Source: Photorhabdus australis DSM 17609
GTDB lineage: Bacteria > Pseudomonadota > Gammaproteobacteria > Enterobacterales > Enterobacteriaceae
DNA: 32,720 nt
Direction of reading: 5' to 3'
NCBI RefSeq assembly: GCF_000711895.1
Contig: NZ_JONO01000035.1
Location: 1 to 32,720 of the forward strand
This document shows, piece after piece, positions 1 to 6,430 of the stretch. Made by a program: the position numbers and the translations under genes. Numbering within the stretch: the first letter of the stretch is position 1; each line of letters begins with the position of its first letter. A model generated the notes under the pieces. That model saw only the letters and a program-made list of their open reading frames with translations, was not told the origin of the DNA and did no database searches.

Positions 1-381
1 GTCAGGGATAAATATCGGCAGGAGTATGACAAGGTTCAGGAGCGGATAGCAACGTGTTCAGGCGCTGACCAGTGCGTTGCCGTTGCCAAAGAGCTGCGGG
101 CATTGCAAGGTGACTACAGTGCCCGGATAAGCGAAATTCAGGAAAAAGCCAGAATGCAGGGGCTGGATTCCCTCACGCCGGCAGAAGTGCGGGAATGGGC
201 AGATTTACGCGGTGCGATGTCGAATATTGATGCATCACGGAATTTAGTACTCCATCGTGCCCAAGTCACCGGCGGCTCAGAAGAAACCACCCAGGAAATC
301 GTGAAGATTATGGGGCAGACGGGGATTGCGGCGTCTGCGGGAGTGGCCGGAGGGATCAGTAAAGCTGGAGCAAAAGGCCGC
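1..381 (+). repeat. Pre-toxin homology block, copy 1
   Basis: This block is nearly identical to 1395-1775, with scattered substitutions, and covers the conserved pre-toxin part of two neighbouring modules. Similarity stops abruptly after the codons for GAKG, where the unique toxin tails begin. Such blocks are the expected substrate for homologous recombination that swaps toxin/immunity cassettes. Confidence 0.9.
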
Positions 382-711
382 GGGGATGTCGGAAAAGGCA
401 AACAACCATATCAACCGAATCAGGGGGCTGTTGGTAATATGGGAGAATTCTTCAGGCAGCCAGGGTTTGGGAGCAAAGCGAAATCGAATTCACAAAAAAC
501 AAGTAAAATGTATGATGGTCAGAGTATTTACCAAGCTTCAAGTGATATTGGGACTCATATCAAAAAAGGTGATCAATTTTATTTGGATGGTGATCATAAG
601 AACCACTTGGAAATCTTTGACAAAAGAGGGAACTTTAAGGTTGTTATCAACCTTGATGGAAGCATTAATCAAGCCAAAACAGACAAGGCTATAGGTAGGA
701 AATTGAAATGA
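1..711 (+). CDS. Orphan CdiA C-terminal toxin module 1 (5' end outside window)
   Basis: The reading frame is open from base 1, so the gene begins upstream of the window. Bases 1 to about 381 encode a pre-toxin segment almost identical to that of module 2 (Cys-containing start, then SLTPAEVREWADLRGAM and a TGGSEETTQE stretch). After the GAKG junction the sequence becomes unique, with a charged linker and a C-terminal domain of roughly 60 residues containing KKGDQFYLDGDHKNHLEIF. That layout, a conserved pre-toxin followed by a variable C-terminus, is typical of CdiA-CT and other polymorphic toxins. The Asp/His/Glu-rich core loosely resembles colicin E3-type ribonucleases, but the D-x2-H-x3-E spacing is not exact, so the toxin activity is unassigned. 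The stop overlaps the start of the next gene by four bases (ATGA), as is usual for toxin/immunity pairs. Confidence 0.75.
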   Translation, partial: VRDKYRQEYDKVQERIATCSGADQCVAVAKELRALQGDYSARISEIQEKARMQGLDSLTPAEVREWADLRGAMSNIDASRNLVLHRAQVTGGSEETTQEIVKIMGQTGIAASAGVAGGISKAGAKGRGDVGKGKQPYQPNQGAVGNMGEFFRQPGFGSKAKSNSQKTSKMYDGQSIYQASSDIGTHIKKGDQFYLDGDHKNHLEIFDKRGNFKVVINLDGSINQAKTDKAIGRKLK

Positions 712-1076
712 GTGGTTTGGATCAAATCAAACGTGCAATATTAGAACTGTCAAAAATTAGTGCTGCTGATTTTAAGTTTGTTGATTCAGATTGGAGTATC
801 GATTATCGGTTAGATCTTGATAAGAGACTGCAAGAAGACTTAGCTAAGTTAGAGATAGAACTGAATTTATTGACAGATGCAATCCAAAGGAAAGATATGA
901 TAACGGCTAAGTGTGCTTTAGTTATGGCTCGAGTTATTTCACTTGATTTATCAAATTTTTTCCTGAATCTTTTTGAAGATATTGAAAAAGTTGGTTGGGG
1001 TGAACAATGTGAATTACCTTCTATTCCAGAAGATTACGTAATCCCAGATCATTACAACTATCCACCTAATAAATGA
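708..1076 (+). CDS. Predicted immunity protein for module 1
   Basis: This is a 122-residue acidic protein with no signal peptide. Its ATG overlaps the stop of the preceding toxin module by four bases, and a TAGGA-type ribosome binding site lies inside the toxin gene. The middle (about residues 35-95) looks helical, with leucine-rich heptad-like spacing; the end is proline and tyrosine rich. I do not recognise the family. The immunity role is inferred only from its position directly behind a CdiA-CT-type module, its size and its acidity. In CDI systems such proteins bind the cognate toxin domain in the cytosol and neutralise it. Confidence 0.6.
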   Translation: MSGLDQIKRAILELSKISAADFKFVDSDWSIDYRLDLDKRLQEDLAKLEIELNLLTDAIQRKDMITAKCALVMARVISLDLSNFFLNLFEDIEKVGWGEQCELPSIPEDYVIPDHYNYPPNK

Positions 1077-1095
1077 ACATCGATCCCGGCTATTG

Positions 1096-1316
1096 TGAAC
1101 TGCCCCCCCAAATGTTAGACAATTATCCGACATTTAAAAGGGGCAGTTTATTACGCCAGAGAAAAGTGGCTTATCAGGCTGAAAAGTCGCGTCGGGGAGT
1201 TGTGGGTTGAGCACAAACCACACTGGGAAAAATAGGTTGTAACTGACTGAGTGCCTTAGAAAAAATCAGGTTAGGCGTCAGACTTCACGACAGAGAAAGT
1301 TGTTGTCGATAACAAC
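1096..1316 (+). repeat. Inter-module spacer repeat, copy 1 (IS3-like end plus VENN junction)
   Basis: The segment from TGAAC at 1096 to the VDNN codons aligns nearly collinearly with 2475-2693 (a difference of about 2 nt in length), with diverged but clear identity, for example TGGCTTATCAGGCTGAAAAG in both copies. The first 25 bases resemble the terminal inverted repeats I recall for IS3-family elements (TGAACTGC...AAATGTT-GACA). No transposase frame survives. It separates module 1 from module 2 and ends in the degenerate VENN motif. Confidence 0.65.
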
Positions 1317-1325
1317 CACCTCAGT

Positions 1326-2066
1326 GTGGAAAAGAATCAATCACGCAGTGAGGAACTGGTTAATTGTCAGGGTGATACCAGTTGTCGTGCGACTGTCAGG
1401 GATAAATATCGGCAGGAGTATGACCAGGTTAAGGTGCGGATAGCAACGTGTTCAGGGGCTGAGCAGTGCGTTGCCGTTACCAAAGAGCTGCGGGCATTGC
1501 AAGGTGATTACAGCACCCGGATGAGTGAAATTCAGGAAAAAGCCAGAATGCAAGGACTGGATTCCCTCACGCCAGCAGAAGTGCGGGAATGGGCAGATTT
1601 ACGCGGTGCGATGTCGAATATTGACGCATCACGGAATTTAGTGCTCCATCGTGCCCAAGTCACCGGCGGTTCAGAAGAAACCACCCAGGAAATCGTGAAG
1701 ATTATGGGGCAGACGGGGATTGCGGCGTCTGCGGGAGTGGCCGGTGGAATTAGTAAGGTTGGCGCGAAGGGAGTAAAAGAAAAGAGTGGAAATACCGATA
1801 AACTTCCTAATGGACAACAAGTCAATCACTTCGAAGAGAGTTTACACAATCTCCCTCCAGGAGAACGTGTAGCTCAAGTCAAGCAAATGGCAGCCCAAGT
1901 TATTTCATCAAATGGAATGATTAAAGATAATCGGTTAACTAAACTAAATAATCGGGATGTTTATAAAGGGAAAGATGGTTATCTTTATGCATTGGATACT
2001 CAACATGGTCGTTTCGAACAAGTACATCCCAAGACAGGTAAACATCAAGGTGAGGTTGGGGGATGA
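1326..2066 (+). CDS. Orphan CdiA-CT module 2, colicin E3-like rRNase
   Basis: The frame is open from 1275 and encodes KVVVDNNHLSVEKNQ, a degenerate form of the VENN motif that opens CdiA-CT regions. The GTG at 1326 is only a formal start; no ribosome binding site supports it. Residues 1-149 are the pre-toxin block shared with module 1. The C-terminal part (about 165-246) carries YALDTQHGRFE, which gives Asp224, His227 and Glu231. This is the same D-x2-H-x3-E spacing as catalytic Asp510, His513 and Glu517 of colicin E3, a ribonuclease that cuts 16S rRNA in the decoding centre. A basic tail (HPKTGKHQG) follows, as in that family. If delivered or fused to a full CdiA it would stop translation. 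Without a signal peptide or transporter region it is probably a silent donor module. Confidence 0.8.
   Translation: MEKNQSRSEELVNCQGDTSCRATVRDKYRQEYDQVKVRIATCSGAEQCVAVTKELRALQGDYSTRMSEIQEKARMQGLDSLTPAEVREWADLRGAMSNIDASRNLVLHRAQVTGGSEETTQEIVKIMGQTGIAASAGVAGGISKVGAKGVKEKSGNTDKLPNGQQVNHFEESLHNLPPGERVAQVKQMAAQVISSNGMIKDNRLTKLNNRDVYKGKDGYLYALDTQHGRFEQVHPKTGKHQGEVGG
1395..1775 (+). repeat. Pre-toxin homology block, copy 2
   Basis: Second copy of the block at 1-381, offset by 1394 bases and collinear across its length. It ends at the GAKG codons, where the two toxin tails diverge completely. Confidence 0.9.
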
Positions 2067-2123
2067 GGCCCATAGATAACAGTATTGATAAGTCAGATAG
2101 CCATGATTTAAAGGTTAAATAGT

Positions 2124-2456
2124 ATGGAAAATATAATGAAGTTAATAGATATTCAGGATCATGTTTTAAGGCACGGAAATGTTTTTCGCTTACCAGCACA
2201 ATGGCCTTATGAGGAATTTGTAGATTTTATGGTAGTTGATTTATCAAATACTGAACGCCCTTATGGATTGATTGTCACTTCTGGACATAAGGCTGGGTTG
2301 ATATTGGTAAAACTACCAGCGGAATGTAGTTTAATTGAAACAAGGGGATTAAGCACACAATGGATTATAGATAACTGGGCAAAATGGATTTACCCAGAAT
2401 GTGATGTCAGTGATGTTTATGTACTCGAACGATATATAGCAACTCCAGTTGCCTGA
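2124..2456 (+). CDS. Predicted immunity protein for module 2 (Imm45-like)
   Basis: This 110-residue protein follows the E3-like module by 57 bases. Features seen include FRLPAQWPYEEFVDFMVVDL, a glycine/lysine turn (TSGHKAGLILVKLP) and a tryptophan-rich segment ending WIYPECDVSDVYV. From memory this pattern fits the Imm45 family of polymorphic-toxin immunity proteins, but I could not run a profile search. It is not recognisably like the small acidic Im3 protein of colicin E3, so if it neutralises the module 2 ribonuclease it does so with a different fold. The start at 2124 has a weak upstream AAGG; ATG 2136 is a possible alternative. Confidence 0.65.
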   Translation: MENIMKLIDIQDHVLRHGNVFRLPAQWPYEEFVDFMVVDLSNTERPYGLIVTSGHKAGLILVKLPAECSLIETRGLSTQWIIDNWAKWIYPECDVSDVYVLERYIATPVA

Positions 2457-2474
2457 ATATAAACCTTGGCTTCG

Positions 2475-2693
2475 TGAACTACACTGTAAATGTTGGACAA
2501 CCATCTGACCATTTAAGGTGTATTGATTACGCCGGAGCAAAATGGCTTATCAGGCTGAAAAGTCGTGTCAGGGCATTGTGGGCCGGGCATCGAATCGAAC
2601 CGAGGAAAATCGGTTGTAACTGACTGATTACACAGGGAAAATTGGTGTTCAACGGCCAGCTTCGCATTGGAAAGTGTTGTTGCGGATAATAAT
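2475..2693 (+). repeat. Inter-module spacer repeat, copy 2
   Basis: Collinear with 1096-1316. It again begins TGAACT with a following TGTTGGACA, passes through the shared TGGCTTATCAGGCTGAAAAG, and ends at codons for VVADNN, the VENN-type start of module 3. It carries no intact gene. Confidence 0.65.
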
Positions 2694-3497
2694 GCCCTTA
2701 GCATGGGAGGTCTGTTTGGTCCCGAAGGCGCTAAACATTTTGAAGGCGCAGGTTCACTGGCTCAAAAAATGGCTCAATCTGGGGCAACATCCGAAGAAAT
2801 AAACGCTGCTTTGACTCACTACCTAAAAGGCCAAGTCCCGGATGGTCAGGACCCAGCAAAAGGTTTGATTATTGCGTGGGGTAACTTCTTTGGTGTTCCA
2901 TTGGAGGTCGTGTTATCGAATGAGCAGATGACACCGCAGAAGGCGGCGGAAATTGTTGCCGGAGGGATACCTACCAGTGAAGCAAAGCTGATACAGTTTG
3001 CAGCAGCTAAAATGTATTTGTCTTTGAATAAATATCAAGAGGTGTCATCTAGCTCAGAAAAAACATCAAGAAACTTTAATAAAGATAGTGCTATAACAGA
3101 TAGTGAATCGGGAGGATACTCATCCTATGATAAATTCAGAAAATCTAATATTGAATGGAATTGGCCACCTAAATTAGGATTTGCTGAACCCCCGAAAGAA
3201 GATGTTTTAGCTGTAGGTACTAGACTGGATAGATATGGCAGTGCAAACGGAGCATTTTTGTCTCCCAAAGGCGTTCCTTATGAAAATCGAGCACTGGCTC
3301 CTGGTTCTAAAGCAGGAAAATACCCTGAATATGAAGTAATTAAACCACTTCCAGTACTGCAAGGCAAAATTGCTCCAACGTTTGATCAGCCCAGAGGAGG
3401 AGTTCAGATACCGCCGAATTTCCCTGAGAGAGTAAATGTTGATTGGCTTATAAAAAATGGATATGTAAAGGAGGTAAAGAATGCTAACTACAAATGA
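2667..3497 (+). CDS. Orphan CdiA-CT module 3, TNT-type NAD+ glycohydrolase toxin
   Basis: The module opens with SVVADNNALSMGG, a VENN-type junction. The formal start is a TTG with no ribosome binding site, so the segment probably came from inside a larger cdiA. Residues 10-115 are a pre-toxin region unrelated to that of modules 1 and 2; 125-165 is a Ser-rich linker. Residues about 168-271 match the tuberculosis necrotizing toxin (TNT) domain: LGFAEPP, GTRLDRYGSANGAFLSP, NRALAPGS, YEVIKPLPV and FDQPRGGVQ, then a final LIKNGYVKEV. TNT enzymes hydrolyse NAD+ in the target cytosol. The arginines of RLDRYG and the glutamines of QPRGGVQ are where the family keeps substrate-binding and catalytic residues. 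The 3' end overlaps the immunity gene by 17 bases. Confidence 0.85.
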   Translation: MESVVADNNALSMGGLFGPEGAKHFEGAGSLAQKMAQSGATSEEINAALTHYLKGQVPDGQDPAKGLIIAWGNFFGVPLEVVLSNEQMTPQKAAEIVAGGIPTSEAKLIQFAAAKMYLSLNKYQEVSSSSEKTSRNFNKDSAITDSESGGYSSYDKFRKSNIEWNWPPKLGFAEPPKEDVLAVGTRLDRYGSANGAFLSPKGVPYENRALAPGSKAGKYPEYEVIKPLPVLQGKIAPTFDQPRGGVQIPPNFPERVNVDWLIKNGYVKEVKNANYK

Positions 3498-3894
3498 AAT
3501 ACAGGAAAAAGTGAGGTCTTTAGGTGCTAAGATTAATGCACCTAAATCAATGTTGATAGTTTATTCAGAGCCTGTTGGTGATGGTTCTGGATATATAGTT
3601 ATTGATAATAATCAATATCATATTATTTACTCTGAAAGAGGATGTGAAATATTTAGGCAAACAACTGAAGATTTAAATGAGCTGCTATATTGGATAATGG
3701 AAAGTGTAGCTAGCCAAATGGCATCTGAATATGAATTAAAGAATAGGAATGATGAAAATAAAGATTTTCGTAGAACTTATTTTGAAAAAGAGCTAGAAAT
3801 ATTAGGTGTATTAGATAAAAAGTGGGAATTAAGAGCCAAGAAAAAAATTGAGGAAATATTAGAAAGATCACCATACGTAGATAATAGTGACTGA
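3481..3894 (+). CDS. Predicted immunity protein for the TNT toxin (Imm63-like)
   Basis: This 137-residue protein starts inside the toxin gene behind a strong AAAGGAGG site five bases upstream of the ATG. The C-terminal half contains ELLYWIMES, a charged helix, then FRRTYFEKELEILGVL and a closing ILERSPYVDN. From memory this fits the Imm63 family, which is found next to TNT-type NADase toxins. The coupling to the toxin gene supports co-translation and a direct neutralising role. Unlike the toxin, this gene has its own good start, so it could be expressed even though the toxin module is orphan. Confidence 0.75.
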   Translation: MLTTNEIQEKVRSLGAKINAPKSMLIVYSEPVGDGSGYIVIDNNQYHIIYSERGCEIFRQTTEDLNELLYWIMESVASQMASEYELKNRNDENKDFRRTYFEKELEILGVLDKKWELRAKKKIEEILERSPYVDNSD

Positions 3895-3943
3895 CAATAA
3901 TGCACTAGCGAGTGTACTATCGGCGGCAAAAGCGAAAAAGTGA
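3887..3943 (+). pseudogene. VENN-type stub of a fourth CDI module
   Basis: Codons from 3887 read VTDNNALASVLSAAKAKK and then stop. This is the usual opening of a CdiA-CT region (VENN-like TDNN followed by an Ala-rich segment) with everything downstream lost. It overlaps the last codons of the immunity gene in another frame. It marks the decayed right end of the orphan array. Confidence 0.6.
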
Positions 3944-4507
3944 GGAAATGGTTGGAGAAAAATACGAAATTTGATCTTTTGTTTTTGCCCGTCTATTCCC
4001 ATGGCCAAATAAAATTAAACACCTCTAGCAATCGTTACGTGAAACCGTAACACGAAATCATTACCGTCAGTATATGTGGTATTTATTCAAATGTGCCACA
4101 GTGTTTATGACGTTATTTTTATCACAGCAACAACCGGGAATGAAAAAAATGGACATGTCGCTGTTATGAAAATCTATTTGTAAGAATATTTTTAAATATA
4201 TTTGTTTTGATTTTTTGATCTTGATATAAAGTTAAATGTAAATAATAGGTTAATATGTTATTTGTTCTCAATATGCCTTTTATTTAAAATTCATAAATGA
4301 TGATATTATGACCGTTGCTGATCTTAAAAAACTTTAAAAATAGATGAAATCATGCTGGGAAATAATAAGTGACGGGATAAGTAGTCGAATGTTGAATAAA
4401 ATAATGATAAAGGAAAGATAAAAAATAATACACGAAATTGGGTGACGAAAAAATAAAATTCAGTAATATCTGATGCCCCACACAATTCAAAAGGATGAGA
4501 GTTAAAT
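3944..4507 (+). other. AT-rich non-coding stretch
   Basis: No credible coding frame is seen. A short perfect inverted repeat, GTTACG-N6-CGTAAC, lies at 4034-4051. The right end supplies the ribosome binding site of the next gene. Confidence 0.5.
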
Positions 4508-4927
4508 ATGTATAAAAATATGTTAAAACCCGTAACATTAAAAAAGACAATAAACGGATCTCAATTAAAAGGAAATGAGAGCACATATGACACATCAATA
4601 TTAAAAGGCAGTCCTGTGGGAAGAAATGATATTGGGAATTCGGCACCATTACCCGCTCAAGCAGAAGTTTTTCAAAAAGTTGTTGACGAAAAAATAGCAA
4701 ATTTCAAAACAAAGGGAAATCCAATATCAATTGTTGTCTGGCGTAATAGTCAGACAGGGCTTACCCATATAATGGACGGTCAGCATCGATTTATTGCTGC
4801 ATGTATACTTGGAATACCTGTTAATTTGACATGGAGAAAATTCGGCATACCGCCCAATCAAATAGACTGGAGTGGTACAAAATTCTCAGATGGAATACCA
4901 GCCAAAACCAAGATATTTGGAAAATGA
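4508..4927 (+). CDS. Small ParB-like fold protein
   Basis: This 139-residue basic protein starts at an ATG behind AAGGATGAGAG. Residues about 45-105 resemble the ParB/sulfiredoxin-like fold: a PLPAQAEVFQKVVDEKI helix, a strand (ISIVVW), then HIMDGQHRFIAA with Asp90, Gly91, Gln92, His93 and Arg94, the DGxHR signature. Unlike plasmid ParB it has no HTH domain and is not beside parA. Similar domains occur as C-terminal toxin domains in polymorphic toxins, so a free toxin or effector domain near the CDI array is one reading. A stand-alone nuclease or nucleotide-hydrolysing protein is another. The function is not established. Confidence 0.65.
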   Translation: MYKNMLKPVTLKKTINGSQLKGNESTYDTSILKGSPVGRNDIGNSAPLPAQAEVFQKVVDEKIANFKTKGNPISIVVWRNSQTGLTHIMDGQHRFIAACILGIPVNLTWRKFGIPPNQIDWSGTKFSDGIPAKTKIFGK

Positions 4928-5807
4928 TCGATTAAGTTAATTTAATGTACATTAAGCGCGACTTGAGCTGATACAACCCTTGAAAAATTGAGAGTTACCG
5001 GTTTTTGTATAGATTTGAAATCTTAAATAAAACATCAGGTAACTCTCAGACTTCATATTACCAGTCCTATTATCAAATATATAAATCTGAAGGATGATCT
5101 CTATTTTTATATTTTGTTAATTTTAAATCTCTATATTTTTAATTCCTTACAATTAACTAATAAACTTCTTTATTTAAATGGATTATTAGCCATATTGGAA
5201 AGATTATTTTTGATTGTTGTATCAGGGCGGGATTCTACTTTGTAGAAAAATCAATCGTCACACTGATATTGATAATTTCGTATATTCAATATGATTTTAT
5301 TGATAGGTTTTAATATCTCTTTTGTGTGTTTATTGAGCATGTGAAGAGTTATTTTTACTCATAATAACCATATTAAAAATGTGAGATCCGGCCCTGATTG
5401 TTGTATTTGGTCTGATTCGCCAAATGTTTTTATTATGTAGCAGTGAGATGTCTTGGTATAAATACGTAACATTTATAAACATCATTGATTATTATGTTTT
5501 CTCTAATAAAGTCCTTGGTTGATTAGTTTAAATATAATTAAATTAATGGTTATTGCGATACCAGTGGAATATTGTTTAAACGGTATCTTTTTATGTGAGA
5601 TTTTTAAAAAAAAGTAATTAAAATTTTATTAAATGGCTGGCAAAAATTCACTTTTCTATAATGCTTAAATATAGCTGATTGTTTCATACGAAAAACAAAT
5701 AACGTAGTCAAGTTAAATATTAAATCACTGTTATCGGGAGCGAGTCTTTCGAGGGCAGTATCAGCTATAAATAGCCAAGGTCTGATTTTATTAATGGGGG
5801 GAACATT
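4928..5807 (+). other. 880-bp AT-rich region without genes
   Basis: No coding frame of note. It contains the long inverted repeat listed separately (4989-5048) and a small hairpin TTCTACTTTGTAGAA near 5232. The last 30 bases hold a G-rich ribosome binding site (GGGGGGAAC) for the gene at 5808. Confidence 0.5.
4989..5048. repeat. Perfect 11-bp inverted repeat, 38-nt spacer
   Basis: TGAGAGTTACC at 4989-4999 is repeated in inverse as GGTAACTCTCA at 5038-5048. It lies 60 bases past the ParB-like gene. There is no T-run, so it is not a clear terminator; it could be the ends of a small mobile repeat or an RNA stem. Confidence 0.6.
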
Positions 5808-6251
5808 ATGTCCACTGAACCGCCGTTACATCAAGAAGATATTGTCGTGATACATGTTGCCACATCCGATGATTTAGTGAAATTTGCCGATCAGGCTCTT
5901 TTCTGGAATGAAAAAACTTATGAGCAGATGAAAACTGCGGAGGTGTTGTTTACACCGGCGGGAGAAACTCTACCTGGTCTGGGCGTTAAACATGTCGCCA
6001 CGCCCGATAATTTGGCGAGGTTTGTCGATGAAGAAGGTTACTGGAATGAGAAGACCTACAAACAGATGGAAGCTGTGAGGGTGTTGTTTATACCAGCAGA
6101 AAAAATACGTGGTGTGGGGATTAAACATGTTGCCACGCCCGATGATTTGGCGAAGTTTGCTGATAAAGAACTTTTCTGGCGTAAGAAAGACTACGAACAG
6201 CTAAAAGCCGCAGAGGTGCTGTTTGTACCCAGAGAAGGAATGCCCGGTTAG
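5808..6251 (+). CDS. Small protein of three 45-46-residue tandem repeats
   Basis: After a 14-residue lead the protein consists of three copies of a unit of the form HVATPDDLAKFADKxLFWNEKTYEQ followed by MKAAEVLFTPA and a Gly/Pro linker. Units start with the His codons at 5853, 5991 and 6126 (spacing 138 then 135 bases). Each unit has conserved His, Asp-Asp, Phe, Trp, Tyr and Gln positions, suggesting a small repeated helical fold. There is no signal peptide or membrane segment. I do not recognise the family. The stop is probably new: the next unit is still visible in another frame, and restoring one T in GGTTAG would read PGLGGKHIATPDD, matching the linker between units 1 and 2. The gene lies just upstream of the propeller cluster on the same strand. 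Confidence 0.7.
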   Translation: MSTEPPLHQEDIVVIHVATSDDLVKFADQALFWNEKTYEQMKTAEVLFTPAGETLPGLGVKHVATPDNLARFVDEEGYWNEKTYKQMEAVRVLFIPAEKIRGVGIKHVATPDDLAKFADKELFWRKKDYEQLKAAEVLFVPREGMPG

Positions 6252-6378
6252 GGGGGAAACATATCGCCACGCCCGACGATTCGGCAAAATTTACCGATAA
6301 AACGGCCAATTAGAATGAAGAGAAACATTAAGAGGGGGATAAAGCCAGAATATTGTTTATCTCGAAAATAAAAGAATA
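6252..6378 (+). pseudogene. Decayed fourth repeat unit of the preceding gene
   Basis: From 6257 the frame reads KHIATPDDSAKFTDKTAN, stop, NEEKH, stop, then GDKARILFISKIKE and a final stop. This aligns residue by residue with the intact units. The distance from the third His codon is 134 rather than 135 bases, so one base has been lost, and two further stop codons follow (one where the intact units have Trp). Confidence 0.75.
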
Positions 6379-6430
6379 GAACGGCGTGTAACAACGTTAA
6401 TTTATTTGTCATTCTGCATTGGAGGTATTA

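Noticed and set aside
4350-4700. 116-codon minus-strand hydrophobic frame across the start of the ParB-like gene
   Set aside because: A Phe/Leu/Tyr-rich frame in AT-rich DNA, lacking a ribosome binding site and antisense to a gene with a good start.
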